NCBI RefSeq assembly: GCF_047730175.1
Contig: NZ_CP159833.1
Coordinates: 1,612,001-1,676,000 of the forward strand
Direction of reading: 5' to 3'
DNA length: 64,000 nt
Origin: Marifrigoribacter sp047730175
Lineage (GTDB): Bacteria; Bacteroidota; Bacteroidia; Flavobacteriales; Flavobacteriaceae
The notes under the pieces are model-generated. The model had not been told where the DNA came from. It ran no database searches and saw only the letters and a list, made by a program, of their open reading frames with translations. The translations under genes and the position numbers were made by a program. This document shows positions 8,654-17,181 of the stretch, piece after piece (positions within the stretch are counted from its first letter, which is position 1; every line of letters begins with the position of its first letter).

Positions 8654-8735
8654 GCGGGCGTGATGGAATTGGTAGACATGCTAGACTTAGGATCTAGTGC
8701 TTCACGGCGTGGGAGTTCGAGTCTCCCCGCCCGCA
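8654..8735 (+). tRNA. tRNA-Leu (anticodon UAG)
   Basis: Acceptor stem GCGGGCG (8654-8660) pairs with CGCCCGC (8728-8734). The anticodon stem CTAGA/TCTAG encloses loop CTTAGGA, giving anticodon TAG. T-arm GGGAG-TTCGAGT-CTCCC is at 8711-8727. A long variable arm (GTGCTTCACGGCGT) is present as expected for a class II tRNA. CCA is not encoded. Confidence 0.97.
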
Positions 8736-8746
8736 CAGTTAGAAAT

Positions 8747-8774
8747 AACCTCTTGGAAACGAGAGGTTTTTTTA
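8747..8774 (+). terminator. Terminator after tRNA-Leu
   Basis: AACCTCT / AGAGGTT stem-loop followed by a run of T, 12 bp past the tRNA end. Confidence 0.8.
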
Positions 8775-9012
8775 TGCACTAATTATTCTTTTAAGTTTTG
8801 TTGCCAAGTCCATGAAGAACTAATCATTTCTTATCATTTATATTGCTGTGTGTGATCCAATATATCAATACCTTCGGGTTATAATGGTTTTAGTTTTCAT
8901 TATATATTGATTCTATAGCCGTTTCGTTGTTATGACGAAGATGTATTGTTACTATAAAAACTACTAGTACCTACCAGTTAGTTTATGTGGAATTTTATTA
9001 TATATTTATAGT

Positions 9013-10011
9013 GTGGAAATTGTAACTATAAAAGAGAAATCTAGCATACCTAAGTACAAACAAATTGTAGCTTCAATTGAAGACGCAATCGTTAATGGTA
9101 CGCTAAAAAAAGGCGATAAATTACCGTCTTTAAATAGTATAAAAAATCAGAATTCCTTATCTCGAGATACTGTACTTACAGCATTTAACGAATTAAAGAC
9201 ACGTGGAATTGTTCAGTCTATAGTTGGTAAAGGCTATTATGTTATAAGTGAAGATATAGATGTTAATCAGAAAATATTTTTACTGTTTGACGAGTTCAAT
9301 TCTTTTAAAGAAGACTTATACAATTCCTTTATAACAGGGATGGGTGATAATGTGCGAGTTGATATATTTTTCCATCATTTCAACCTTGATGTCTTTAATA
9401 AATTAATAAATGATAATGCAGGTAATTATAGTTATTATGTTATTATGCCAGCCAATCTAATAGGCACAGAAAATGTAGTACATAGGCTTCCAAATGATAA
9501 AGTTTATATATTGGATCAAATGCCTTTAGAGTTAATGGAATACCCTTCTATTCACCAAAACTTCAAGAAAAATATCTATGAAGGCTTACATGCAGGACTT
9601 AATCAAATTAAAAAATATCAAAAAGCAGTTTTACTCTATCAAGAAGAACGTCAGCCAAAAGGAATTTTAGATGGGTTTCACCTGTTTTGCTCACATAACG
9701 GTATCCAAAATGAAGTCATTGATACTTTAAATGACAGAGAATTATCGAAAGGAGAATTATACATTCTTTTAGACGATAAAAACTTAATACGGATTATAAA
9801 GCGTATTAGAGAACAACGTCTAGTACTTGCCAAAGACATTGGGATTATTTCATATAATGATACCCTTTTAAAGGAAATTGTTGAAGGCGGAATCACAACG
9901 ATATCTACCAACTTTAACCTTATGGGTACACGACTAGCGCAAATGATTTTGAATAATGAATTTGTTAATGTTGAAAACCCAAATAGTCTAATCCTTAGAA
10001 AATCATTATAA
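9013..10011 (+). CDS. GntR family regulator with LacI-like sugar-binding domain
   Basis: A 332-residue protein with GTG start. Residues about 10-78 form a GntR winged helix (PKYKQIVASIEDAIVNGTLKKGDKLPS, LSRDTVLTAFNELKTRGIV, GKGYYV); the rest resembles a periplasmic-binding-protein/LacI-type effector domain (ending IGIISYNDTLLKEIVEGGITTISTNFNLMGTRLAQMI). This AraR-like architecture is typical of sugar-responsive regulators in Bacteroidota. It is the first gene of the galactose/O-glycan operon, only 3 bp before the epimerase gene, so it probably regulates the operon in answer to galactose, GalNAc or the disaccharide. A palindromic TACTAGTA lies at 8962-8969 upstream but is not proven to be its operator. 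Confidence 0.88.
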   Translation: MEIVTIKEKSSIPKYKQIVASIEDAIVNGTLKKGDKLPSLNSIKNQNSLSRDTVLTAFNELKTRGIVQSIVGKGYYVISEDIDVNQKIFLLFDEFNSFKEDLYNSFITGMGDNVRVDIFFHHFNLDVFNKLINDNAGNYSYYVIMPANLIGTENVVHRLPNDKVYILDQMPLELMEYPSIHQNFKKNIYEGLHAGLNQIKKYQKAVLLYQEERQPKGILDGFHLFCSHNGIQNEVIDTLNDRELSKGELYILLDDKNLIRIIKRIREQRLVLAKDIGIISYNDTLLKEIVEGGITTISTNFNLMGTRLAQMILNNEFVNVENPNSLILRKSL

Positions 10012-10014
10012 AGG

Positions 10015-10959
10015 TTGTACGCATTAAAAGAAATAGAAACACAAGGGTTACAATTCATAGAGCTTGCTAGTTCTGATGCTACATCAAAAGCAGTAATATG
10101 TTTAAATCAAGGAGGAAGATTAAGTGACTTCGTATTTGAAAAGATTCAAATTCTTGCAGATTTTCATCCTTCAGCCTACCAAGACAATTATGCGTCTTCA
10201 GTTTTATTTCCGTTTGCGAACAGAATTAAAGGTGGGGCTTATACTTTTAATGATTCAAAATACATACTAGATTGTAATGAAAAAGGTAAGAGTAATGCAT
10301 TACACGGATTAGTTTACAACAAGGCATTTGTTTGTATTCATAAAACGCTAACATCAGATTATGCTTCAATAACCTTACAGTATAAAGATGAAGGAAAAAA
10401 TAAAGGCTTTCCGTTTAAGTTCAATATTGAATTAACTTATACCTTAAATAGCTGCGGAATTGCTTTATCTGTTAAAATTAAAAATGAAGATAAAAGGCCT
10501 TTTCCTTTCACTTTGGGATGGCATCCTTATTTTAATAGTAAGGATTTAGACTACAGTTCTATTGATTTTAACAGTAATTCAAAATACTTATTTGACCATC
10601 AACAAATTATTTCAGGAACGACTAGCTTAGGTCTTGAAATGCCTTTTCAATTAAAAGGAGTGAAATTAGACGATGGTTATCCACTACAAACAAATGAAGT
10701 TGAATTTTTAACACCTGAATATGGTTTCAAATTTACATCGACATCAAAAGAAAATTTTCTGCACCTATTCACTCCTGATCAACCTAAGGTTATTGCTATT
10801 GAGCCAATGACAGGAGCTGCAAATAATTTTAATAACAAAATAGGTTTACAAACACTAGAGCCAAATGACGTTTATAAGGTAGAATGGGATATCGCGATTG
10901 ACACCTTAAACACTAAAGTAAAAAGTAACAAACTAATCAATAAACTATGCAATTCTTAA
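10015..10959 (+). CDS. galM: Aldose 1-epimerase (galactose mutarotase type)
   Basis: A 314-residue cytosolic protein of the aldose-epimerase fold. FPFTLGWHPYFN carries the expected catalytic His (H170) and IAIEPMTGAANNFNN the catalytic Glu (E263); this last motif resembles the YihR-like branch of the family. No ATG is available near the N-terminus; TTG at 10015, just after AAGG and 3 bp from the regulator's stop, is the only sensible start. Its end overlaps the symporter start by 13 bp, implying translational coupling. Role: interconverts alpha and beta anomers of imported galactose so that galactokinase can use it. Confidence 0.88.
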   Translation: MYALKEIETQGLQFIELASSDATSKAVICLNQGGRLSDFVFEKIQILADFHPSAYQDNYASSVLFPFANRIKGGAYTFNDSKYILDCNEKGKSNALHGLVYNKAFVCIHKTLTSDYASITLQYKDEGKNKGFPFKFNIELTYTLNSCGIALSVKIKNEDKRPFPFTLGWHPYFNSKDLDYSSIDFNSNSKYLFDHQQIISGTTSLGLEMPFQLKGVKLDDGYPLQTNEVEFLTPEYGFKFTSTSKENFLHLFTPDQPKVIAIEPMTGAANNFNNKIGLQTLEPNDVYKVEWDIAIDTLNTKVKSNKLINKLCNS

Positions 10960-12593
10960 CATTCATTGGGTTTACAGCTTTAGTAGCTATCATATCCTAT
11001 TATAAAACAAGAAATACTGAAGAATCTTCCTCAGATGGTTACTTCTTAGGAGGTCGTAGTTTAACAGCTGGTGTTATTGCGGGATCATTATTGTTGACCA
11101 ACTTATCTACCGAACAAGTTGTTGGACTCAACGGTGCTGCATACCAAAGTGGATTATCAGTAATGGTATGGGAAACTTTAGCCGCAATTGCAATGGTAGT
11201 TACAGCCATGTTCTTATTGCCAAGGTATTTAAAAGGAGGCTTAACAACAGTACCGGGATTTTTAGCAAAACGATTTGATGTTACTACAAAAACACTTACC
11301 TCAGTTTTATTCCTGTCTGGTTATGTGGTGGTGCTGCTTCCTGTGATTTTATACTCAGGATCTTTAGCCATCAGTGGTATGTTCGATATCCCTGAATTAT
11401 TAGGTGTTACACATACACAGTCGATTTGGATTTGTGTTTGGGGCATTGGAATTATTGGTTCTATATATGCTGTTTTTGGTGGATTGAAAGCTGTTGCAGT
11501 TTCAGATTCTATTAATGCAGTAGGCTTATTAATTGGAGGAATTTTAATTCCAATTTTTGGTTTAATGATGATTGGTGATGGAAGTATTATGGATGGTATT
11601 TCCACATTGACAACCGAAAACCCTGATAAGTTTAAATCTATGGGTGGACCCACTGATCCTGTGCCATTTTATACCATTTTTACCGGTATGATGTTAGTCC
11701 AATTATTTTATTGGGGAACCAACCAACAGATTATCCAAAGAGCGCTTGGTGCAAAAGATTTAAAGGAAGGTCAAAAAGGATTATTATTAGCCTCATTTAT
11801 AAAAATACTAGGACCAATAATCGTTGTTTTACCTGGTATTATTGCGTATCATATATTTCAAGGAAATCTAGAAAGTGCAGATAGCGCGTATCCAATGTTA
11901 GTGAAAAAGGTATTACCAACTGCTTGGGTTGGCTTCTTTGCTGCGGTATTGTTTGGAGCTATTTTGAGTTCATTTAACAGTGTCTTAAATAGTTCAGTTA
12001 CACTTTTTGGAATGGATGTTTATAAACAACACATTAATAAAGATGCAGATGAAAAAACGATTGTAAAATATGGTAAAACCTTTGGTGTTATTTTAGCGAT
12101 TGCTTCTATGTTTATTGCACCACTTATTGCAAATGCAGGAAGTTTATTTGCCTACCTTCAAGAGATTAATGGTATCTACAGTATCCCAATTTTTTCTATT
12201 ATTATTGTCGGTTATTTAACCAAACATGTACCGGCAATTGCGGCCAAAATCGGATTAGTATCTGGCTGTTTATTATATATAGTTAGTCAGTTTTTTATGC
12301 AGCCTTACTTCGTAACTAAAGCATTAGAATCAGCAAAAGCATCTGGAGTAACAGATGAAGCAGCTTTAGCTTTAGTCGAGGTCCAAGCTTATCCTCATTT
12401 CTTAGATATTATGGCAATTCTATTCGTGTTAAACGTAGCCATTATGCTAATTATTGGAAAATTAAAACCAAGAAAAGAACCTTTTGTACAAGAATACACG
12501 GAACAAGTAGATATTACACCTTGGAAATACACTAAACATGTTGGTGTCGTCATCTGTTTACTTGTACTAGGAGTTTATATTTATTTTGCTTAA
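10947..12593 (+). CDS. Sodium/solute symporter (SGLT-like sugar importer)
   Basis: A 548-residue integral membrane protein of the SSS family. The segments DGYFLGGRSLTAGVIAGSLL, LTNLSTEQVVGLNGAAYQSG, YAVFGGLKAVAVSD, YWGTNQQIIQRALGAKDLKE and a Ser-rich AILSSFNSVLNSSVTLFGMD (sodium-site region on helix 8) resemble vSGLT, the Vibrio sodium/galactose symporter. About 14 membrane spans are expected. Position between mutarotase and galactokinase supports galactose (and possibly GalNAc) uptake driven by sodium, fitting a marine habitat. Start ATG lies inside the epimerase gene; galactokinase begins 5 bp after the stop. Confidence 0.9.
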   Translation: MQFLTFIGFTALVAIISYYKTRNTEESSSDGYFLGGRSLTAGVIAGSLLLTNLSTEQVVGLNGAAYQSGLSVMVWETLAAIAMVVTAMFLLPRYLKGGLTTVPGFLAKRFDVTTKTLTSVLFLSGYVVVLLPVILYSGSLAISGMFDIPELLGVTHTQSIWICVWGIGIIGSIYAVFGGLKAVAVSDSINAVGLLIGGILIPIFGLMMIGDGSIMDGISTLTTENPDKFKSMGGPTDPVPFYTIFTGMMLVQLFYWGTNQQIIQRALGAKDLKEGQKGLLLASFIKILGPIIVVLPGIIAYHIFQGNLESADSAYPMLVKKVLPTAWVGFFAAVLFGAILSSFNSVLNSSVTLFGMDVYKQHINKDADEKTIVKYGKTFGVILAIASMFIAPLIANAGSLFAYLQEINGIYSIPIFSIIIVGYLTKHVPAIAAKIGLVSGCLLYIVSQFFMQPYFVTKALESAKASGVTDEAALALVEVQAYPHFLDIMAILFVLNVAIMLIIGKLKPRKEPFVQEYTEQVDITPWKYTKHVGVVICLLVLGVYIYFA

Positions 12594-12598
12594 TTGTC

Positions 12599-13792
12599 AT
12601 GAATAAGAAATTAGTTAAAGTAGTAAAACGCGGTTTTAAAGAGCATTATAAAACAAGGCCTCTTATCATATTTTCACCAGGTAGAATCAATCTCATTGGT
12701 GAGCATACTGATTATAATGATGGCTTTGCGTTTCCTGCTGCTATAAATAAAGGGATTGCACTTGCTATAAGTAAGAGTGACTCTAATACAAGTAAGGTTT
12801 ATGCTTTTAATAAGGAAGAACACTATGAGTTTAACGCTGAGAATATTAAACCATTAGAAAATGGAGGATGGCGAAATTATGTTCTAGGAGTGGTTGCGGA
12901 ATTGCAAATGTTTGGTAAGCACGTTGGAAACTTTAATAGTGTTTTTGCTGGCAATATTCCTGTCGGTGCCGGTATGTCTTCTTCTGCTGCACTAGAGAAT
13001 AGTTTTGTATTTGGACTCAATGAATTGTTCGATTTAGGATTGTCTAAACATGAAATGATTTTAGTATCTCAAAAAGCCGAGCACAATTTTGCAGGTGTAA
13101 AATGTGGCATTATGGATCAGTATGCTAGCATGTTTGGTGTTAAAAATAGTGCGCTTTTATTAGACTGTAGAACGATTGAATCTCAACCTTATCAAATAGA
13201 TTTTAAGGAGTATAAATTGATGCTTGTTAATAGTAATGTAAAGCACAAATTATCTGAAAGTGCCTATAATGATAGACGCGAAGTATGTGAAAGAGTTTCA
13301 GGCTTGTTACAAATAGATGCCTTAAGAGAAGCTTCAAAAGAAGACCTTGACCGAATTAAGGCTGATATTACAGATGAAGACTATAGAAAAATATTGTATG
13401 TGATTAATGAAAATAACCGGGTACAACAGTTTTCAGAAGCTATTAAAAAAGATAACATCGAGGCATTAGGCGATTTGCTATATCAATCGCATGAAGGCTT
13501 AAGCAAAAACTATAAGGTGAGTTGTGATGAGTTAGACTTTCTTGTTGATAGAGCAAAAGAAAATCTACATGTGTTAGGTTCAAGAATGATGGGAGGAGGT
13601 TTTGGTGGCTGTACCATTAATCTTATTAAAAAAGATGAGTTTAAGAAATTCAAAAAAGACGTTTCTAAAAAGTTTCGAGCAGCATTCGAAAAAGATTGTT
13701 CTGTATATAGTGTAAAGCTATCGAGAGGGACACATATAGTGGATCAACACACTATTTTGAGTAATAAAAGATTAATAAAACCAAATAAGTAA
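12599..13792 (+). CDS. galK: Galactokinase
   Basis: A 397-residue GHMP kinase. The N-terminal galactokinase signature FSPGRINLIGEHTDYNDG (residues about 25-42) holds the sugar-binding Arg, Glu, His and Asp; the ATP-binding loop is VGAGMSSSAALENS (about 122-135); the third motif is GSRMMGGGFGGCTINLI. FAGVKCGIMDQYASMFG carries the catalytic Asp. It phosphorylates galactose to galactose-1-phosphate. Five bases separate it from both neighbours. No galT or galE lies in the window, so the later Leloir steps must be encoded elsewhere or replaced. Confidence 0.95.
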   Translation: MNKKLVKVVKRGFKEHYKTRPLIIFSPGRINLIGEHTDYNDGFAFPAAINKGIALAISKSDSNTSKVYAFNKEEHYEFNAENIKPLENGGWRNYVLGVVAELQMFGKHVGNFNSVFAGNIPVGAGMSSSAALENSFVFGLNELFDLGLSKHEMILVSQKAEHNFAGVKCGIMDQYASMFGVKNSALLLDCRTIESQPYQIDFKEYKLMLVNSNVKHKLSESAYNDRREVCERVSGLLQIDALREASKEDLDRIKADITDEDYRKILYVINENNRVQQFSEAIKKDNIEALGDLLYQSHEGLSKNYKVSCDELDFLVDRAKENLHVLGSRMMGGGFGGCTINLIKKDEFKKFKKDVSKKFRAAFEKDCSVYSVKLSRGTHIVDQHTILSNKRLIKPNK

Positions 13793-13797
13793 AACAA

Positions 13798-16700
13798 ATG
13801 AGATTATTATATACGTCAGTTTTATGTTGTTGTATTTCTTTAAATACACTAGCACAAAAAGTAACTCAATTGAATTCAAATCAGTTAAGTGTAACTGTAG
13901 ATGAAACATTTCCTAGAATTGTAAACTATCAATGGAATACATCCGGAGCAGTCCTGTCTGCTAATGACAACCAATTAAGTACTTTGCTTATCAATGGTGA
14001 AAGTTATGCTCCAAAAGTTAGCTCTAACACAGAAAAAAATAAAATACTTTATACGCTTACAATTACAGAATTAGATTTAGAATTAAAACTTCATATTTCG
14101 GTTCAGAAAAATATAGTGTCATTAAAATTTGATACAATAACTGAAAATGGGGTTTTTAAAGTTCATACCATTGAATTCCCTAATCATAGTTTGTTAAGTG
14201 TAAAAAGCACTGATGAAAATGGACAATTCTCGGGTTCAAAAATGTTTACAGCTATTAAAGGAACTGGTGATGTCTTTCAAGAAACATCTAAAAAAACACC
14301 AGTAGATAGTATCGCAAAAGGGTATTTATATGCAATTGTAAATACAAAGAAACTTGCTGGAGCGATTTGGTCTAATGCTGTTGAAGAGAAGACAGATAAT
14401 AACCGTTTACAAAAGCAAACAACAAAACAGGGTAGTGTAACCACGACTAAAGTATGGAGTGGTTCATGGGTTTATCGAGCAAAAGGGATGACAAAACCAA
14501 GTCCTTTGCCAGAACTAAAAATTGTGGTTACTAATGATGTAAATAATGACAATTTGGTAGATTGGCAAGATGGAGCAATCGCTTATCGAGACATTCTAAA
14601 TACGCTAATTGGTTCAGAGAAAATTCCAAACATGGTTGTGCAAAGAATTCCGATGAATTTTAGCAGTCAAGCAACCAATCCGTTTACAAAATCGTTAGAG
14701 GAAACCAAGCGTATATTTCTAAATACAGACGGACTGGGGCAATATGTTATTTTGAAAGGATATGGTTCTGAAGGGCATGATTCTAAACATCCAGACTATG
14801 CAGACATTGGACATAGACAAGGTGGCGCAGAAGAGATGAATGTGTTAGCGAATGCAGCTAAAAAATACAATACATCAATTGGCGTGCATATCAACGGAAC
14901 AGAGTCGTATCCAGAAGCACAAGCTTTTAATGAAACATTAATAGATAAAACAAAAAAAGGTTGGAACTGGTTAGATCAATCTTATTATATGGATAAAAGA
15001 TATGATGGCGTTTCAGGAAATAGACTTCGAAGAATAAAGTCATTGAAAGATCAAGTGCCAGCTTTAGATTTTTTATATGTCGATGTTTGGTATGCTAAAG
15101 GAAGTTGGGACAGTAGAGAATTAGGAAGAGAAATTCATTCTTTAGGATTGTATTATACAACAGAGTTTCCCCAAGATCATGAATACGATGCTGTTTGGAA
15201 TCATTGGGCAGTAGATTATAAATACGGAGGTAAAACGATCAAAGGATACAATAGTAAAATTGTTCGTTTCATTAGAAATCACCAAAAAGATACTTGGATT
15301 GCAAAACACCCTTTATTAGGCGGTACAGAAATGGTAGATTTTGAAGGCTGGCAAGGAAGAATTAATTATGATGATTGTATAGAGGTCACATTTGATATAA
15401 ACTTACCTACAAAATATTTACAGCATTTTCCTATTGAAAAATGGGAAGAAAAAAGCATCACTTTTGCTGATGGCGTAAAAGTATCGACAGATTCAGGAAA
15501 AAGAATCATTACAAAGAATGGTAAGGTATTACTAAAAGGAAATACGTATGTATTGCCTTGGAATCCTAAAACTGAAGAAAAGTTATATCACTGGAATGAT
15601 ACAGGGGGAAGTTCTTCTTGGGAATTGCCTCCTTCGTGGGAAAACAGTTCTACTGTTTATGTATATCAATTAACCGATTTAGGAAAGGTACATGAGGAAG
15701 AAGTTTCTGTAGTAAATAATCAAGTCGAACTTTCAACAAAAGCTAAAACACCCTATGTGATCTTCAAAAAGAAACAAGAAAAAGACGCCATGGTTTGGGG
15801 AGAAGGTTCGTTGGTTAAAAACATGGGCTTTAATAGTGGAGATTTAAATAATTGGAAGCTAAATGGAACAAATACTTCAGTTAAAAGAAATAAAAATGGA
15901 CAATACGAATTGTCCATAGATAAAGGAGAAAAGGTTCGTGTAAGTCAAACACTTAAAAGGTTACCTAAAGGACATTATTATGCTTCTGTTTATGTAAATG
16001 CACAAAACAGAAAAGCAACCTTAGAAGTGAAAACAAAAAATACATCAACATCAAAATATGCCATCAACTCTTTATGGGAAAACTATATCGCAGCCGATAG
16101 TAAACATGGTACAAACATGCAAAGAATGTATGTGCATTTTGATGTGGAAGAGCACCATGAAGATGTTGAATTAATTTTAAGTGCAGATAAAGGAAGCGGT
16201 AAAGTGTTGTTTGATAACATTAGAGTAAAAGCTATTGCCCAAACAAAAAAAGCAGACAGCCTCTATTTTGAAGAAAACTTCGAACAGGTACCCTCAGGAA
16301 TTTTTCCATTTGTTAAAGGTCCTGCCGGAGGATCGAATGATCCAAGGATTCATTTAGCTGAATTACATTCTCCTTACACTCAAAAAGGTTGGAATGGGAA
16401 AAAAATTGATGATGTGATTGAGGGAAAATGGTCTTTGAAATTACATGAAGATGTAAAAGGATTAGTTGTGCAAACCATTCCGCAGAATATACGTTTTAAA
16501 GCAGGGAAAAAATACACCCTTACTTTTAAATATCAAACCGAATCAAATGATTATTCATTTGCTATAGGAGATAATAATGAAATAGTATCAGAAAGTATTA
16601 TTGCACCTCAGTTAGAAACACAAACATATTCAGTTACTTTTATTGGATCTAAATCTGGTAATACATGGATTGGTTTTGTTAAGAATAATAAAAATGAAAC

Positions 16701-17181
16701 GGATCTTATTATTGATAAGATTGAAATAATAGAATATAAAATCAACAACTGGACGGTTATTGAATCTTCTTCTGAAGAAACTATAGGAGAAGGCTCGGAT
16801 ACTGGGCATGCAAAACATGCAATTGATATTAATAGTGAAACATATTGGCATTCGGCTTGGTCTGCTGCAGAACCAAGATATCCACACTCTTTTAATGTTA
16901 ACTTAAACGAAGATCAAATAATTAAAGGGTTTAGCTTTTTGCACAGAAAAGACAAATATAATGGCAGACCAAAAGATATTACTATTGAAACTAGTACAGA
17001 TGGTGTAAATTTTGAAAACCTTGGCGATTTTACATTGGGAGATGGTACTGCAAAACAATTAATAGAATTGACAACTCCAATAACTATTCAGTATTTTAAA
17101 GTTACAATTAGAAGTGGTTATGATGATAATTCTGGGGAAGATGTGTTTTTTACACATTTAGCAGAAGTAGGCATATATTAG
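13798..17181 (+). CDS. GH101 endo-alpha-N-acetylgalactosaminidase with CBM32-like C-terminus
   Basis: A 1127-residue protein with a Sec signal ending near NTLAQ (about residue 20) and no lipobox. The central part matches GH101: FLYVDVWY holds the predicted nucleophile D429 and YYTTEF the acid/base E456 (27 apart; 32 in the pneumococcal enzyme), followed by NHWAVDYKYGGKTIKGYNS, RFIRNHQKDTW, HPLLGGTEMVDFEGWQGR and TKYLQHF, which I recognise from the pneumococcal and bifidobacterial enzymes. Before it lies a beta-sandwich; after it come galactose-binding-like modules (about 680-830, 850-985) and a C-terminal F5/8 type C (CBM32-like) domain (about 1000-1127). GH101 releases Gal-beta-1,3-GalNAc from Ser/Thr of O-glycoproteins. 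No T9SS sorting domain, so periplasmic or Sec-released. Confidence 0.88.
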   Translation: MRLLYTSVLCCCISLNTLAQKVTQLNSNQLSVTVDETFPRIVNYQWNTSGAVLSANDNQLSTLLINGESYAPKVSSNTEKNKILYTLTITELDLELKLHISVQKNIVSLKFDTITENGVFKVHTIEFPNHSLLSVKSTDENGQFSGSKMFTAIKGTGDVFQETSKKTPVDSIAKGYLYAIVNTKKLAGAIWSNAVEEKTDNNRLQKQTTKQGSVTTTKVWSGSWVYRAKGMTKPSPLPELKIVVTNDVNNDNLVDWQDGAIAYRDILNTLIGSEKIPNMVVQRIPMNFSSQATNPFTKSLEETKRIFLNTDGLGQYVILKGYGSEGHDSKHPDYADIGHRQGGAEEMNVLANAAKKYNTSIGVHINGTESYPEAQAFNETLIDKTKKGWNWLDQSYYMDKRYDGVSGNRLRRIKSLKDQVPALDFLYVDVWYAKGSWDSRELGREIHSLGLYYTTEFPQDHEYDAVWNHWAVDYKYGGKTIKGYNSKIVRFIRNHQKDTWIAKHPLLGGTEMVDFEGWQGRINYDDCIEVTFDINLPTKYLQHFPIEKWEEKSITFADGVKVSTDSGKRIITKNGKVLLKGNTYVLPWNPKTEEKLYHWNDTGGSSSWELPPSWENSSTVYVYQLTDLGKVHEEEVSVVNNQVELSTKAKTPYVIFKKKQEKDAMVWGEGSLVKNMGFNSGDLNNWKLNGTNTSVKRNKNGQYELSIDKGEKVRVSQTLKRLPKGHYYASVYVNAQNRKATLEVKTKNTSTSKYAINSLWENYIAADSKHGTNMQRMYVHFDVEEHHEDVELILSADKGSGKVLFDNIRVKAIAQTKKADSLYFEENFEQVPSGIFPFVKGPAGGSNDPRIHLAELHSPYTQKGWNGKKIDDVIEGKWSLKLHEDVKGLVVQTIPQNIRFKAGKKYTLTFKYQTESNDYSFAIGDNNEIVSESIIAPQLETQTYSVTFIGSKSGNTWIGFVKNNKNETDLIIDKIEIIEYKINNWTVIESSSEETIGEGSDTGHAKHAIDINSETYWHSAWSAAEPRYPHSFNVNLNEDQIIKGFSFLHRKDKYNGRPKDITIETSTDGVNFENLGDFTLGDGTAKQLIELTTPITIQYFKVTIRSGYDDNSGEDVFFTHLAEVGIY

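Noticed and set aside
8962..8969. Palindrome TACTAGTA upstream of the GntR gene as an operator
   Set aside because: Single 8-bp palindrome in AT-rich DNA, no second copy near the operon; only worth testing together with the regulator.
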